Below, piece after piece: positions 28,986 to 36,537 of a DNA stretch of 64,000 bases (positions are counted from its first letter, which is position 1; each line of letters starts with the position of its first letter). The notes under the pieces are model-generated. The model was given only the letters and a program-made list of their open reading frames with translations. It was not told where the DNA came from and made no database searches. Made by a program: the position numbers and the translations under genes. Source of the DNA: Archangium sp. (GTDB taxonomy: Bacteria > Myxococcota > Myxococcia > Myxococcales > Myxococcaceae); NCBI GenBank assembly GCA_030695565.1, contig JAUYRZ010000063.1, positions 1 to 64,000 of the forward strand. Reading direction: 5' to 3'.

Positions 28986-30047
28986 GTGAGTGACGTTCGA
29001 CTCGTCGGAATCAAGAAGAGCTTCGGTGAGAACGTGATCGTCCGCGGTGTGGACCTCGACGTGACGCCAGGCGAGTTTCTCGTGATGGTCGGGCCGTCGG
29101 GCTGCGGCAAGACCACGCTCCTGCGCATCATCGCAGGGCTCGAGCAGGCCGACTCCGGCGACATCGTCATCGGTGGGAAAAACATGAACGAGGTGCCTCC
29201 GCGCGAACGCGACGTAGGCATGGTCTTCCAGAGCTACGCGCTCTACCCGCACATGACCGTGAAGGAGAACATGGCCTTCGGTCTCGAGCTGCGAAAGGTG
29301 CCTCGCCCCGAGATCGAGAGCCGCGTCGCCGAAGCCGCCCGCATGCTCGAGCTGGGCCCGCTGCTCGATCGAAAGCCGAAGGCGCTCTCGGGCGGTCAAC
29401 GTCAACGCGTCGCGATGGGCCGGGTGATCGTGCGCCGGCCGCAGCTGTTCTTGTTCGATGAGCCGCTCTCGAACCTCGACACCGCCTTGCGTGTGCAGAT
29501 GCGCGGCGAGCTGGCGCGGCTGCATCGGGCGCTGGGTGTGACGATGATCTACGTCACGCACGATCAGGTCGAGGCCATGACGCTGGCGACGCGCGTGGCG
29601 GTGTTCAACAAGGGCGTGCTGCAGCAGCTGGGGGCTCCGCTCGAGCTCTACAACCGGCCGACCAACGCGTTCGTCGCGCAGTTTCTCGGCTCGCCTTCGA
29701 TGAATCTGATCGACGCGAAGCGCGACGGTGCGAAGTTCGTCGGTGCGGGCTTCACGCTTCCGGCAGTGGGCGATACCAGTGGTGAAGTGAAGCTGGGGCT
29801 GCGGCCGCAGGATCTTCGGGTGGCAAGCGAGGGTCCGCTGCGCGGTGAGGTCGAGGCGGTCGAACGGCTGGGCTTCGATGGGTACGCATTCTTGAAGACC
29901 GCGGCGGGATCGATCGCGGCCCGGTTCGAAGGTGCGGACGTGCAGGTCGGGCAGAACGTGGCGGTTCAGCCGATGGGCGACGTGCTGCACATCTTCAGCG
30001 CGGATGGCGCGAAGGCGCTGCGCCACCCCGAGGCGCGGGGTGCGTAA
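28986..30047 (+). CDS. malK: Sugar ABC transporter ATP-binding protein (MalK/UgpC type)
   Basis: A 353-residue ATPase. Walker A is GPSGCGKTTLLR, Q-loop MVFQSYALYPHMTV, signature LSGGQRQRVAMGR, Walker B LFLFDEPLSNLD, and H-loop VTHDQVEA. A C-terminal TOBE/regulatory domain (about 235-350) contains GSPSMNLI and LGLRPQDL. It powers import of alpha-glucosides together with the two permease genes that follow. The start is GTG 28986 (VSDVRLVGIKKSFG), which gives the standard N-terminus; the longer upstream frame is not family-like. The TAA stop lies just after the GTG proposed for the fused binding-protein/permease gene, so the genes overlap by 8 bases. Confidence 0.93.
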   Translation: MSDVRLVGIKKSFGENVIVRGVDLDVTPGEFLVMVGPSGCGKTTLLRIIAGLEQADSGDIVIGGKNMNEVPPRERDVGMVFQSYALYPHMTVKENMAFGLELRKVPRPEIESRVAEAARMLELGPLLDRKPKALSGGQRQRVAMGRVIVRRPQLFLFDEPLSNLDTALRVQMRGELARLHRALGVTMIYVTHDQVEAMTLATRVAVFNKGVLQQLGAPLELYNRPTNAFVAQFLGSPSMNLIDAKRDGAKFVGAGFTLPAVGDTSGEVKLGLRPQDLRVASEGPLRGEVEAVERLGFDGYAFLKTAAGSIAARFEGADVQVGQNVAVQPMGDVLHIFSADGAKALRHPEARGA

Positions 30048-32247
30048 TCAAACAAAGTCGAGGCCCTCACCCCAACCCTCTCCCGAAGGGAGAGGGAGCT
30101 TTCGTCCCCTTGCCTTCTGCCTGGTGTTCATCTCGCACCTCGCGTTCGCCGACGCGCCGGTGCTCAAGCTCTGGCACGGCTACCGCGGCGGCGAAGAGCA
30201 GGCGATCGAGCAAGCCGCCAAACAATTCACCGCGCTGACCGGAACACAGGTCGAGCTGCTCGCGGTGCCCTACGACGCGCTGAGCTCGAAGCTCACCTCG
30301 GCCATCCCCCACGACGCGGGCCCCGACGTCTTCATCTTCGCGCACGAGCGATTGCGACAGTTTCATCGCATGAAGATCGTCGCGCCCTCAGGCAACGGGC
30401 TCGATCGGTCGAAGTACCTCAAGCCCTCGGTCGATGCGCTCGAGCTCGACGGCGTGCTCTACGGCTACCCGCTCTCCATCAAGTGCCTGGCGCTGTTCAT
30501 GCGCGGTGATCGCGGACTCACGGCGCCCACCACCACCGCTGAGCTCGAGAACGCGCTCACCGAGCGCAGGCAGAACCAGTTCACGCTCGCGTACGAAGCG
30601 GGTGACTTCTACTTCCACGCTCCGATCCTCTTTGGCTTTGGCGGCGTGCTCTTCGACGAGAAGGGTCGCGCGCAGTTCGACACGCCCGCGATGACGAAGT
30701 CGCTGAACTGGGTGAAGTCACTGCAGGATCGCAAGCTGATGCCCCAGGAGGTCTCGGGCGCGTTGGTGAAGACGCTCTTCAACGAGAACCGCGCGCCTTT
30801 CGTGATCACCGGCCCGTGGTTCACCGGCGAAATCGACGGCGTGCCCTACTCCATTCACCCGTTGCCCACGGTCTCGGAGACGGGCCTGCCCATGGCGCCT
30901 TTTCTGGGCGTCGAAGCGGCGTTCGTCTCATCGCGCACCCAACAACCCGAGCTGGCGCAGGCGTTCGCGAAGTTCCTTTCGCTCGGTGACGCCACGATCA
31001 TCCGCGTGACGCTGGGCCGGCAGATCCCCGCTGAGCTCGCCGCGTACGACAACGAGGCCGTCGCGAAGGACCCGATGATCAGCGCGTTCCGCACGGTGGC
31101 CGAACGCGCGACGCCCACGCCCAACACGCTCGAGATGGCACGCGTCTGGGAGCCGATGAAGCTCGCGCTCCGAGCCGTGTTGCAGGGCGGCGTCTCCCCT
31201 GCTGACGCAGGCCAGCTCGCGGAGCGCCGATACCGCGCGCTCAATCGTGAAGCGCCGCCCACCACCACGCCCGTTCCGTGGATCATCGGGCTCAGCATCG
31301 GCCTGGTCACCTTCGGTGGTTGGCAGCTGCGGCAAGGCAAAGGCAAGACCTTCGCGAAGCGCTACCCCGAGGCGGGCCGAGGCCTGCTCTACGTCGCGCC
31401 GGCGGCGACCGGCCTCTTCGTGCTGGTGATCATTCCCTTCGTGATCGGGCTCTCGCTCTCGCTCTTCCACCACGACGCGGGCGAATACACCTTCGTCGGG
31501 TTCGCGAACTTCGCCGACATCCTCACCTCGAAGGGCTACCGGATCACCGAGCCCCTCTCGTTCTACTTCACGCTCGTGGTCACCCTCGCGTGGACGTTGG
31601 CCAACGTGGTGCTGCACGTGAGCATCGGGTTGTTCCTGGCGATCCTGCTCAAGGATCCACTGCTCAAGCTGCGCGGCGTGTACCGCGTGCTGCTGATCGT
31701 TCCGTGGGCGGTGCCCAACTACATCACCGCGCTCATGTGGAAGGGCATGTTCCACCAGCAGTTCGGGGCCATCAACGCGATCCTCGGCCACCTCGGAATC
31801 GAACCGGTGAGCTGGTTCACCCAGTGGTCGACCTCGTTCGCCGCGAACGTGATCACGAACACCTGGCTTGGGTTTCCTTTCATGATGGTGGTCTCGCTCG
31901 GCGCCCTGCAGTCGATCCCCACCGATCTGTATGAAGCGGCTGAGGTCGACGGCGCCTCGAAGTGGACGCAGTTTCGCCGCATCACGTTGCCGCTGCTCAA
32001 GCCTGCGCTCCTGCCCGCGGTGATCCTCGGCAGCGTGTGGACCTTCAACATGTTCAACATCATCTACCTCGTGTCCGGTGGTGAGCCGGGCGGAGGAACC
32101 GACATCCTCGTGAGCGAGGCGTTTCGCTGGGCCTTCCAACGCAACGAGCAGTACGGCTTTGCCGCCGCGTACTCGGTGTTGATCTTCTTCGTGCTCTTCG
32201 CCTGGTCGCAGGTGACGAAACGTTTGTCGGGCGAGGAGTCCGCGTGA
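30040..32247 (+). CDS. Fused sugar-binding protein and permease (MalE-MalF)
   Basis: A 735-residue fusion. A signal segment ending HLAFADA leads into a family-1 solute-binding domain (about 36-425: LKLWHGYRGGEEQAI, GVLYGYPLSIKCLA, FVITGPWFTGE, TAERRYRAL-like end). A membrane helix near 430-450 (WIIGLSIGLVTFGGW) is followed by a short basic loop and a MalF-type permease (about 475-735) with about six helices and the EAA loop YEAAEVDGASKWTQFRRI. The binding protein would be tethered to its own channel rather than free in the periplasm. Start GTG 30040 is the only start that gives a full signal peptide, with GAGG 6 bases upstream. It places a palindromic repeat in the coding sequence (RPSPQPSPEGRG). 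Confidence 0.88.
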   Translation: MRNQTKSRPSPQPSPEGRGSFRPLAFCLVFISHLAFADAPVLKLWHGYRGGEEQAIEQAAKQFTALTGTQVELLAVPYDALSSKLTSAIPHDAGPDVFIFAHERLRQFHRMKIVAPSGNGLDRSKYLKPSVDALELDGVLYGYPLSIKCLALFMRGDRGLTAPTTTAELENALTERRQNQFTLAYEAGDFYFHAPILFGFGGVLFDEKGRAQFDTPAMTKSLNWVKSLQDRKLMPQEVSGALVKTLFNENRAPFVITGPWFTGEIDGVPYSIHPLPTVSETGLPMAPFLGVEAAFVSSRTQQPELAQAFAKFLSLGDATIIRVTLGRQIPAELAAYDNEAVAKDPMISAFRTVAERATPTPNTLEMARVWEPMKLALRAVLQGGVSPADAGQLAERRYRALNREAPPTTTPVPWIIGLSIGLVTFGGWQLRQGKGKTFAKRYPEAGRGLLYVAPAATGLFVLVIIPFVIGLSLSLFHHDAGEYTFVGFANFADILTSKGYRITEPLSFYFTLVVTLAWTLANVVLHVSIGLFLAILLKDPLLKLRGVYRVLLIVPWAVPNYITALMWKGMFHQQFGAINAILGHLGIEPVSWFTQWSTSFAANVITNTWLGFPFMMVVSLGALQSIPTDLYEAAEVDGASKWTQFRRITLPLLKPALLPAVILGSVWTFNMFNIIYLVSGGEPGGGTDILVSEAFRWAFQRNEQYGFAAAYSVLIFFVLFAWSQVTKRLSGEESA
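30062..30096. repeat. Palindromic repeat copy inside the MalE-MalF signal region
   Basis: GGCCCTCACCCCAA, then CCCTCTCCC - GAA - GGGAGAGGG. It is the same repeat as at 17424 in reverse orientation. If translation starts at GTG 30040, the repeat encodes part of the n-region of the signal peptide. Confidence 0.8.
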
Positions 32248-33095
32248 ACAGGCAAATGCCCCGTTGGAAGATGTTCGCGCTTCACGCCGGGCTGTCGCTG
32301 ACGTGCGCAGTGACGCTGTACCCGGTGCTCTGGGTGGTGAAGCTCGCCTTGTCGCCCACGCAGACGCTCTCGATGAGCGCCAACCCGTTTCCTGAAGCGG
32401 TCACGCTCGACCACTTTCGCGACGTGCTGGGCTCGACCGATGCGCAGGGCCGCTGGTTGTTCGGCAGGCAGTTGCTCTCCAGCATCGTGGTGAGCGCCGC
32501 GACCACGTTGGTGGGCCTCACGCTCGCCGTCACCGCGGCGTACTCACTCTCGCGGTTCCGTTTTCCAGGCAAGCAGTCCGGCATGCAGTTGCTGCTGATC
32601 ACCCAGATGTTCCCCGCCACCCTGATGCTGGTGCCGCTGTATTCGATCCTGCAGACGCTCGGCCTGCTCGACTCGATCGGCGGCCTGGTGCTCGTGTACG
32701 CGACGTCGTCGCTGCCGTTTTGCGTGTGGATGCTCAAGGGCTACTTCGACACCATCCCTCGTGAGCTCGAGGAAGCCGCCATCATGGACGGCGCGTCACC
32801 CGCCCAGGTGTTCATCAAGATCGTGCTCCCGCTGGCCCGGCCAGCGCTCGCGGTGACCGCCTTGTTCAGCTTCATGCAGGCGTGGAACGAGTTCATTCTC
32901 GCCGCGACGTTGCTCAACGACACGGCGCGTTTCACCCTGCCGGTCGCCCTCCAGCGCTACGTCGGTGAGTACAAGACCGAGTGGGGTCACTTCGCCGCGG
33001 GTGCGCTCATCATCTCGGCGCCGGTGATGGCGCTGTTCTTCGCGCTCCAGAAGTTCCTCGTCGGAGGGCTGACGGCTGGTGCAGTGAAGGGCTAG
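32244..33095 (+). CDS. malG: Sugar ABC transporter permease (MalG type)
   Basis: A 283-residue permease with about six membrane helices. The EAA loop, EEAAIMDGASPAQVFIKI, contacts the ATPase. It also has the family-typical PLYSILQTLGLLDSIGGLVL and AWNEFILAATLL. It pairs with the MalF part of the fused protein as the second half of the channel. The start GTG 32244 overlaps the preceding TGA as GTGA, so it is translationally coupled. The N-terminus is short, without the extended loop of E. coli MalG. Ten bp after its stop begins the tandem-repeat lipoprotein gene, probably in the same operon. Confidence 0.93.
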   Translation: MNRQMPRWKMFALHAGLSLTCAVTLYPVLWVVKLALSPTQTLSMSANPFPEAVTLDHFRDVLGSTDAQGRWLFGRQLLSSIVVSAATTLVGLTLAVTAAYSLSRFRFPGKQSGMQLLLITQMFPATLMLVPLYSILQTLGLLDSIGGLVLVYATSSLPFCVWMLKGYFDTIPRELEEAAIMDGASPAQVFIKIVLPLARPALAVTALFSFMQAWNEFILAATLLNDTARFTLPVALQRYVGEYKTEWGHFAAGALIISAPVMALFFALQKFLVGGLTAGAVKG

Positions 33096-33105
33096 AAGAG
33101 CCGTC

Positions 33106-35811
33106 GTGAAACGGATCCTCGCGCCCGCTCTGGTCGTTGTGCTCGCTGCTTGCCCTGAACCGATGCCGATGCCCGACGGGGGAACGAACCCGGCACCGAT
33201 CGTGACCTCCATCGCTCCGGTCACCGGCCCCATCGCGGGTGGCACCTCGGTCACCATCAACGGCACGAACTTCGTCACCGGTTCGACGGTCACCTTCGGC
33301 GCGCTCCCGGCCACGGCCACCTTCGAGAGTGAGCGCCGCCTCATCGCCGTCACGCCAGCCTCGAGCGCTGGCGTGGTGAGCGTCACGGTGACCAACCCGG
33401 CAGGCCGCGCCAGCACGCTCGCCAACGCCTTCACCTTCACGGGCACCACCACGACGCTCAGCATCGCCGAAGCGATCCTGCAGAACCCCGCCGACACCAC
33501 GGACACCAGCGGCGCTTCGACCGTCAGCGTGCCGGTGATCGCCCACGTGCAGGTGCCCACCGTCACCAACGGCACGGGACAGGGCATGGGCGTACGCGCG
33601 CAGGTCGGCTTCGGCACCACGGTCGGCGCTCCGCCGGTGGTGGCCGACTTCACCTGGACCGACGCGGTGTACCTGGGTGACGTCGATGGACCTGCGTCGG
33701 GCGACAAGCTGCGCGACTCGTACTCCGGCTCGGTGTCGTTGCCTTCGCCCTCCAGCGGCACGCAGCTCATCTACTTTCTCGCCGCGCGTTTCTCGGTCGA
33801 CAACGGCCAGACCTGGACGATCGCGGACCGCGACGGCTCGGCCAATGGTGTGCTCACCACGCAGCTCTCGCGCGTGACGGTGGCGCGCGCTTCCGTGGAG
33901 TGGTGCAAGCTCGGCGGCGAGGTCGTCGAGGCGCCGCCCAGCGTTGCCCTGCGCGGCAGCGCGATGGGCCCGATCGTCTACGGCCAGGTCTTCAAGACCG
34001 CAGTCACTTCACAGCCCGGTGCAGGCACGGGCATCAAGGGCGCACTCGGGTACGGCCAGGCCGGCACCGACCCCGCCACGTGGACCTGGGTCGCCGCCAC
34101 CTTCAACACCGACACCGGTGGCGGTCAGAACGACGAGTTCCAGGCGCAGCTCCCCAACCCGGGCGACGGCACGTACAAATACGCGTTCCGTTTCAATCAC
34201 GCCGATGGGCCCTGGTCGTATTGCGACGCTGACGGGCTCACCACCAACGGGTTCACCGAAGCCCAGGCCGGAACGTTGACGGTGCAGCCGATCGGCGTCG
34301 ACTCCTGCGTGCTGCAGTTTCCCCCCGCGCTCACCAGCTTCGAAGGTCGGCAGACCGACTTCGTCTACGGCCGCGTGTTCGTGGCGGGCCTCACGGAAAC
34401 AACCGGTGCGGCCGCTGGCATCGAGGGTGAGCTGGGCTTCGGCGCCGCGAGCACGCCTCCCACCGACGCCTCGTGGAGCTGGTCTGCGGGCGCCTTCAAC
34501 ATCGACGTGACCGGTGGCGGCGAAGAGTACCAGGCGCGGCTGACCGGCCCTGCTCCGGGCAGCTGGGCGTACGCGTATCGGTTCAGGGTCTCCGGTGGTC
34601 CGTGGACGTACTGCGACAAGACCGGTTCGACCGACGGCCTGCAGCAGAACGAGTTGGGTGCGCTGACCGCGGCGCCTTTCGACGTGACCAACTGCGTGCT
34701 GGAGAGCACCAACGCAATGCAGACCGTGTTGCCGAACGCGGTGAGCCAGCCGTACACCGTGTTGATCGAGGTGCCGACGCTCACAGAAGGCATGGGTCAA
34801 GGCACGCCGCTCTCCGTTCAACTCGGGTCGGGTGCACCGGGGAGCGCGCCCTCCACGTGGACCAACTGGATGGCTGCCTCGTACACGAACGACGTGACGA
34901 CCGCTGATCGCTACTCCGCCACGCTCACCGCACCGTCGAGCGTCGGCTCAGCCGCCGTCGCGTATCGGGTGCAGGTCGGCGCGAGGGCTCCTGTGTATTG
35001 CGATCTCGATGGCTCGCAGAACGGGTTTCAGCAGGCGCAAGCCGGCCGGCTCGCGGTCTCGAACGCGATCATTCAATCGTGCCGGCTCAGCACGGTGTCC
35101 GGCTCTCCGGTCGCCAGTGGTTCGTCGCTGACCGTCACGGCACGCACCCTGGTCCCCGGCGTCTCCGGCAACGCGGGCGCGTCCCCCAACCTGCGCATGC
35201 AGATCGGTAACGGCCCGGTGAACGACAACGCTTCGACCAGCTCGTTGTGGGGCTGGAAAGAAGCGAGCTTCTCGGCCGACGTCGCGGGCGATGACGAGTT
35301 CACCCTCACCGCGTACCCGGCGTACACCGGCGGCCGCGCCGTCTCTGCGCGCGCCTCACTCGATGGTGTGATCTGGACCTACTGCGATCTCAACGGCTCG
35401 GACGTCGGCGGCTACGAAACGAACCAGCAATTCAACGTCACCGTCACACCCCACATGGAGTTCGACTTCTGCAACCTCCAGGCACCCGCGACTGCTGATG
35501 GGGGGTCGATCATCTACGGGCAAATCTACGAGCCGGGCCTCACGCCGAACGCGGCGACGCCCTTCATCGCGCAGCTGGGGATCGGCAAAGAAAGCGAAGA
35601 TCCCGGCTTCGCGTGGAAGTGGCAGCCGGCGACCTTCAACGTGATCTCGGGCAACAACAACGAGTACCAGAGCGCCCTGCCCACCGATGGCGGCGTCGGG
35701 TTGCGCTACGCCTTCCGCTACAGCCTCGATGCCGGGGTCTGGTGTTACGGCGATCTCAACGGCTCGCAAGACGGCTTCTCAGGCGGCGCCAACATCGGCC
35801 TCATCGAGTAG
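33106..35811 (+). CDS. Lipoprotein with IPT/TIG domain and six tandem YCDxDG repeats
   Basis: A 901-residue protein. It has a lipoprotein signal with lipobox LAAC and a short linker, then an IPT/TIG immunoglobulin-like domain (about 30-118: PIVTSIAPVTGPIAGG, TSVTINGTNF). Six diverged repeats of about 125 residues run from about 125 to the end. Each repeat has an initial Cys (CKLGGE, CVLQFP, CVLEST, CRLSTV, CNLQAP; the first lacks it), a W-x-W-x-x-A-x-F/Y core, a DEYQAxL segment, YAYRF, and a terminal WTYCDLDGSxxG-type motif. I do not recognise a named family for the repeat. The gene is the last of the importer operon, so a surface starch- or glucan-binding role, like SusE/SusF, is a reasonable inference but unproven. 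Start GTG 33106. Confidence 0.82.
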   Translation: MKRILAPALVVVLAACPEPMPMPDGGTNPAPIVTSIAPVTGPIAGGTSVTINGTNFVTGSTVTFGALPATATFESERRLIAVTPASSAGVVSVTVTNPAGRASTLANAFTFTGTTTTLSIAEAILQNPADTTDTSGASTVSVPVIAHVQVPTVTNGTGQGMGVRAQVGFGTTVGAPPVVADFTWTDAVYLGDVDGPASGDKLRDSYSGSVSLPSPSSGTQLIYFLAARFSVDNGQTWTIADRDGSANGVLTTQLSRVTVARASVEWCKLGGEVVEAPPSVALRGSAMGPIVYGQVFKTAVTSQPGAGTGIKGALGYGQAGTDPATWTWVAATFNTDTGGGQNDEFQAQLPNPGDGTYKYAFRFNHADGPWSYCDADGLTTNGFTEAQAGTLTVQPIGVDSCVLQFPPALTSFEGRQTDFVYGRVFVAGLTETTGAAAGIEGELGFGAASTPPTDASWSWSAGAFNIDVTGGGEEYQARLTGPAPGSWAYAYRFRVSGGPWTYCDKTGSTDGLQQNELGALTAAPFDVTNCVLESTNAMQTVLPNAVSQPYTVLIEVPTLTEGMGQGTPLSVQLGSGAPGSAPSTWTNWMAASYTNDVTTADRYSATLTAPSSVGSAAVAYRVQVGARAPVYCDLDGSQNGFQQAQAGRLAVSNAIIQSCRLSTVSGSPVASGSSLTVTARTLVPGVSGNAGASPNLRMQIGNGPVNDNASTSSLWGWKEASFSADVAGDDEFTLTAYPAYTGGRAVSARASLDGVIWTYCDLNGSDVGGYETNQQFNVTVTPHMEFDFCNLQAPATADGGSIIYGQIYEPGLTPNAATPFIAQLGIGKESEDPGFAWKWQPATFNVISGNNNEYQSALPTDGGVGLRYAFRYSLDAGVWCYGDLNGSQDGFSGGANIGLIE

Positions 35812-35847
35812 CGGAACCGATCCAGAAGGGCCCGGCGTCGAAGCGCC

Positions 35848-36528
35848 GTGCTCACGCTCCTCTCACTGGTGCTGGCGGCTGAAGCAGGCAGCCCGCTGCT
35901 CGACTACCAGCGCGCGCGCGCCGACCTGGAGAGCCGCAGAATCGAGCTGGCGACAGACCTGAAGAAGCACCCGGCCCAGGTGCGACAGCAGGCCCGGGCC
36001 GCGCTGCTCGCCTACTTCGAGAACTCCGCCTTCCCCGCGTGGAAGGGCACCACCTGGAACTTCTACGGCACCACCATCACGCCGCGCGAAGGCACCATCG
36101 CCTGCGGCTACTACGTGACGACGGTGTTGGAGCAGGCAGGCTTCCACCTTCAGCGCGTGCGCCTCGCGCAGCAGGCTTCCGCGTACGTGGTCTCGACCCT
36201 GGCCCGGGGAACCCGGGTCGAGTGGATTCGCCCCGCCGGAAACGCCGAAGCGGTCGAGGAGATCCGCCACCGGTTCGGCGATGGGCTCTTCGTGATCGGC
36301 TTCGACTACCACGTGGGGTTCTTGCGGCTCGAGGGTGAACGCGCGGCCTTCTGCCACTCGTCGTTCATCGACCCCGGCTCGGTGACGTGTGAAGACCCGG
36401 TGCCCTCCGGAGCGTTCGTCTCGCGGACCTACGTGGTCGCCGACGCGCTCAACGATCAGGTGCTGGAAGACTGGCTGCTCGGCCGAACCATCCCTTCGCA
36501 GCTCCCGAAGAAGCCGCGAAGGGACTGA
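35848..36528 (+). CDS. Putative secreted cysteine-peptidase-like protein
   Basis: A 226-residue protein with a short hydrophobic N-terminus (LTLLSLVLAAEAGSP). A helical segment follows, then AWKGTTWNFYGT and GTIACGYYVTTVLEQAGF, with Cys at the N-terminus of a helix as in NlpC/P60 or CHAP enzymes. Later IGFDYHVGFL offers a His and FCHSSF a further Cys/His. The Cys-His spacing is compatible with a papain-like hydrolase, but the family was not recognised and no peptidoglycan-binding domain is present. The start is GTG 35848 without a clear ribosome site. It lies 36 bp after the repeat lipoprotein on the same strand, and converges with the delta-60 gene, 9 bp apart. Confidence 0.6.
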   Translation: MLTLLSLVLAAEAGSPLLDYQRARADLESRRIELATDLKKHPAQVRQQARAALLAYFENSAFPAWKGTTWNFYGTTITPREGTIACGYYVTTVLEQAGFHLQRVRLAQQASAYVVSTLARGTRVEWIRPAGNAEAVEEIRHRFGDGLFVIGFDYHVGFLRLEGERAAFCHSSFIDPGSVTCEDPVPSGAFVSRTYVVADALNDQVLEDWLLGRTIPSQLPKKPRRD

Positions 36529-36537
36529 CTCACGACG

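Noticed and set aside
28599-30026. 475-codon minus-strand frame over the malK-like gene
   Set aside because: The plus strand has all ABC ATPase motifs; the minus frame is low-complexity and joins by chance to the isoamylase start region.
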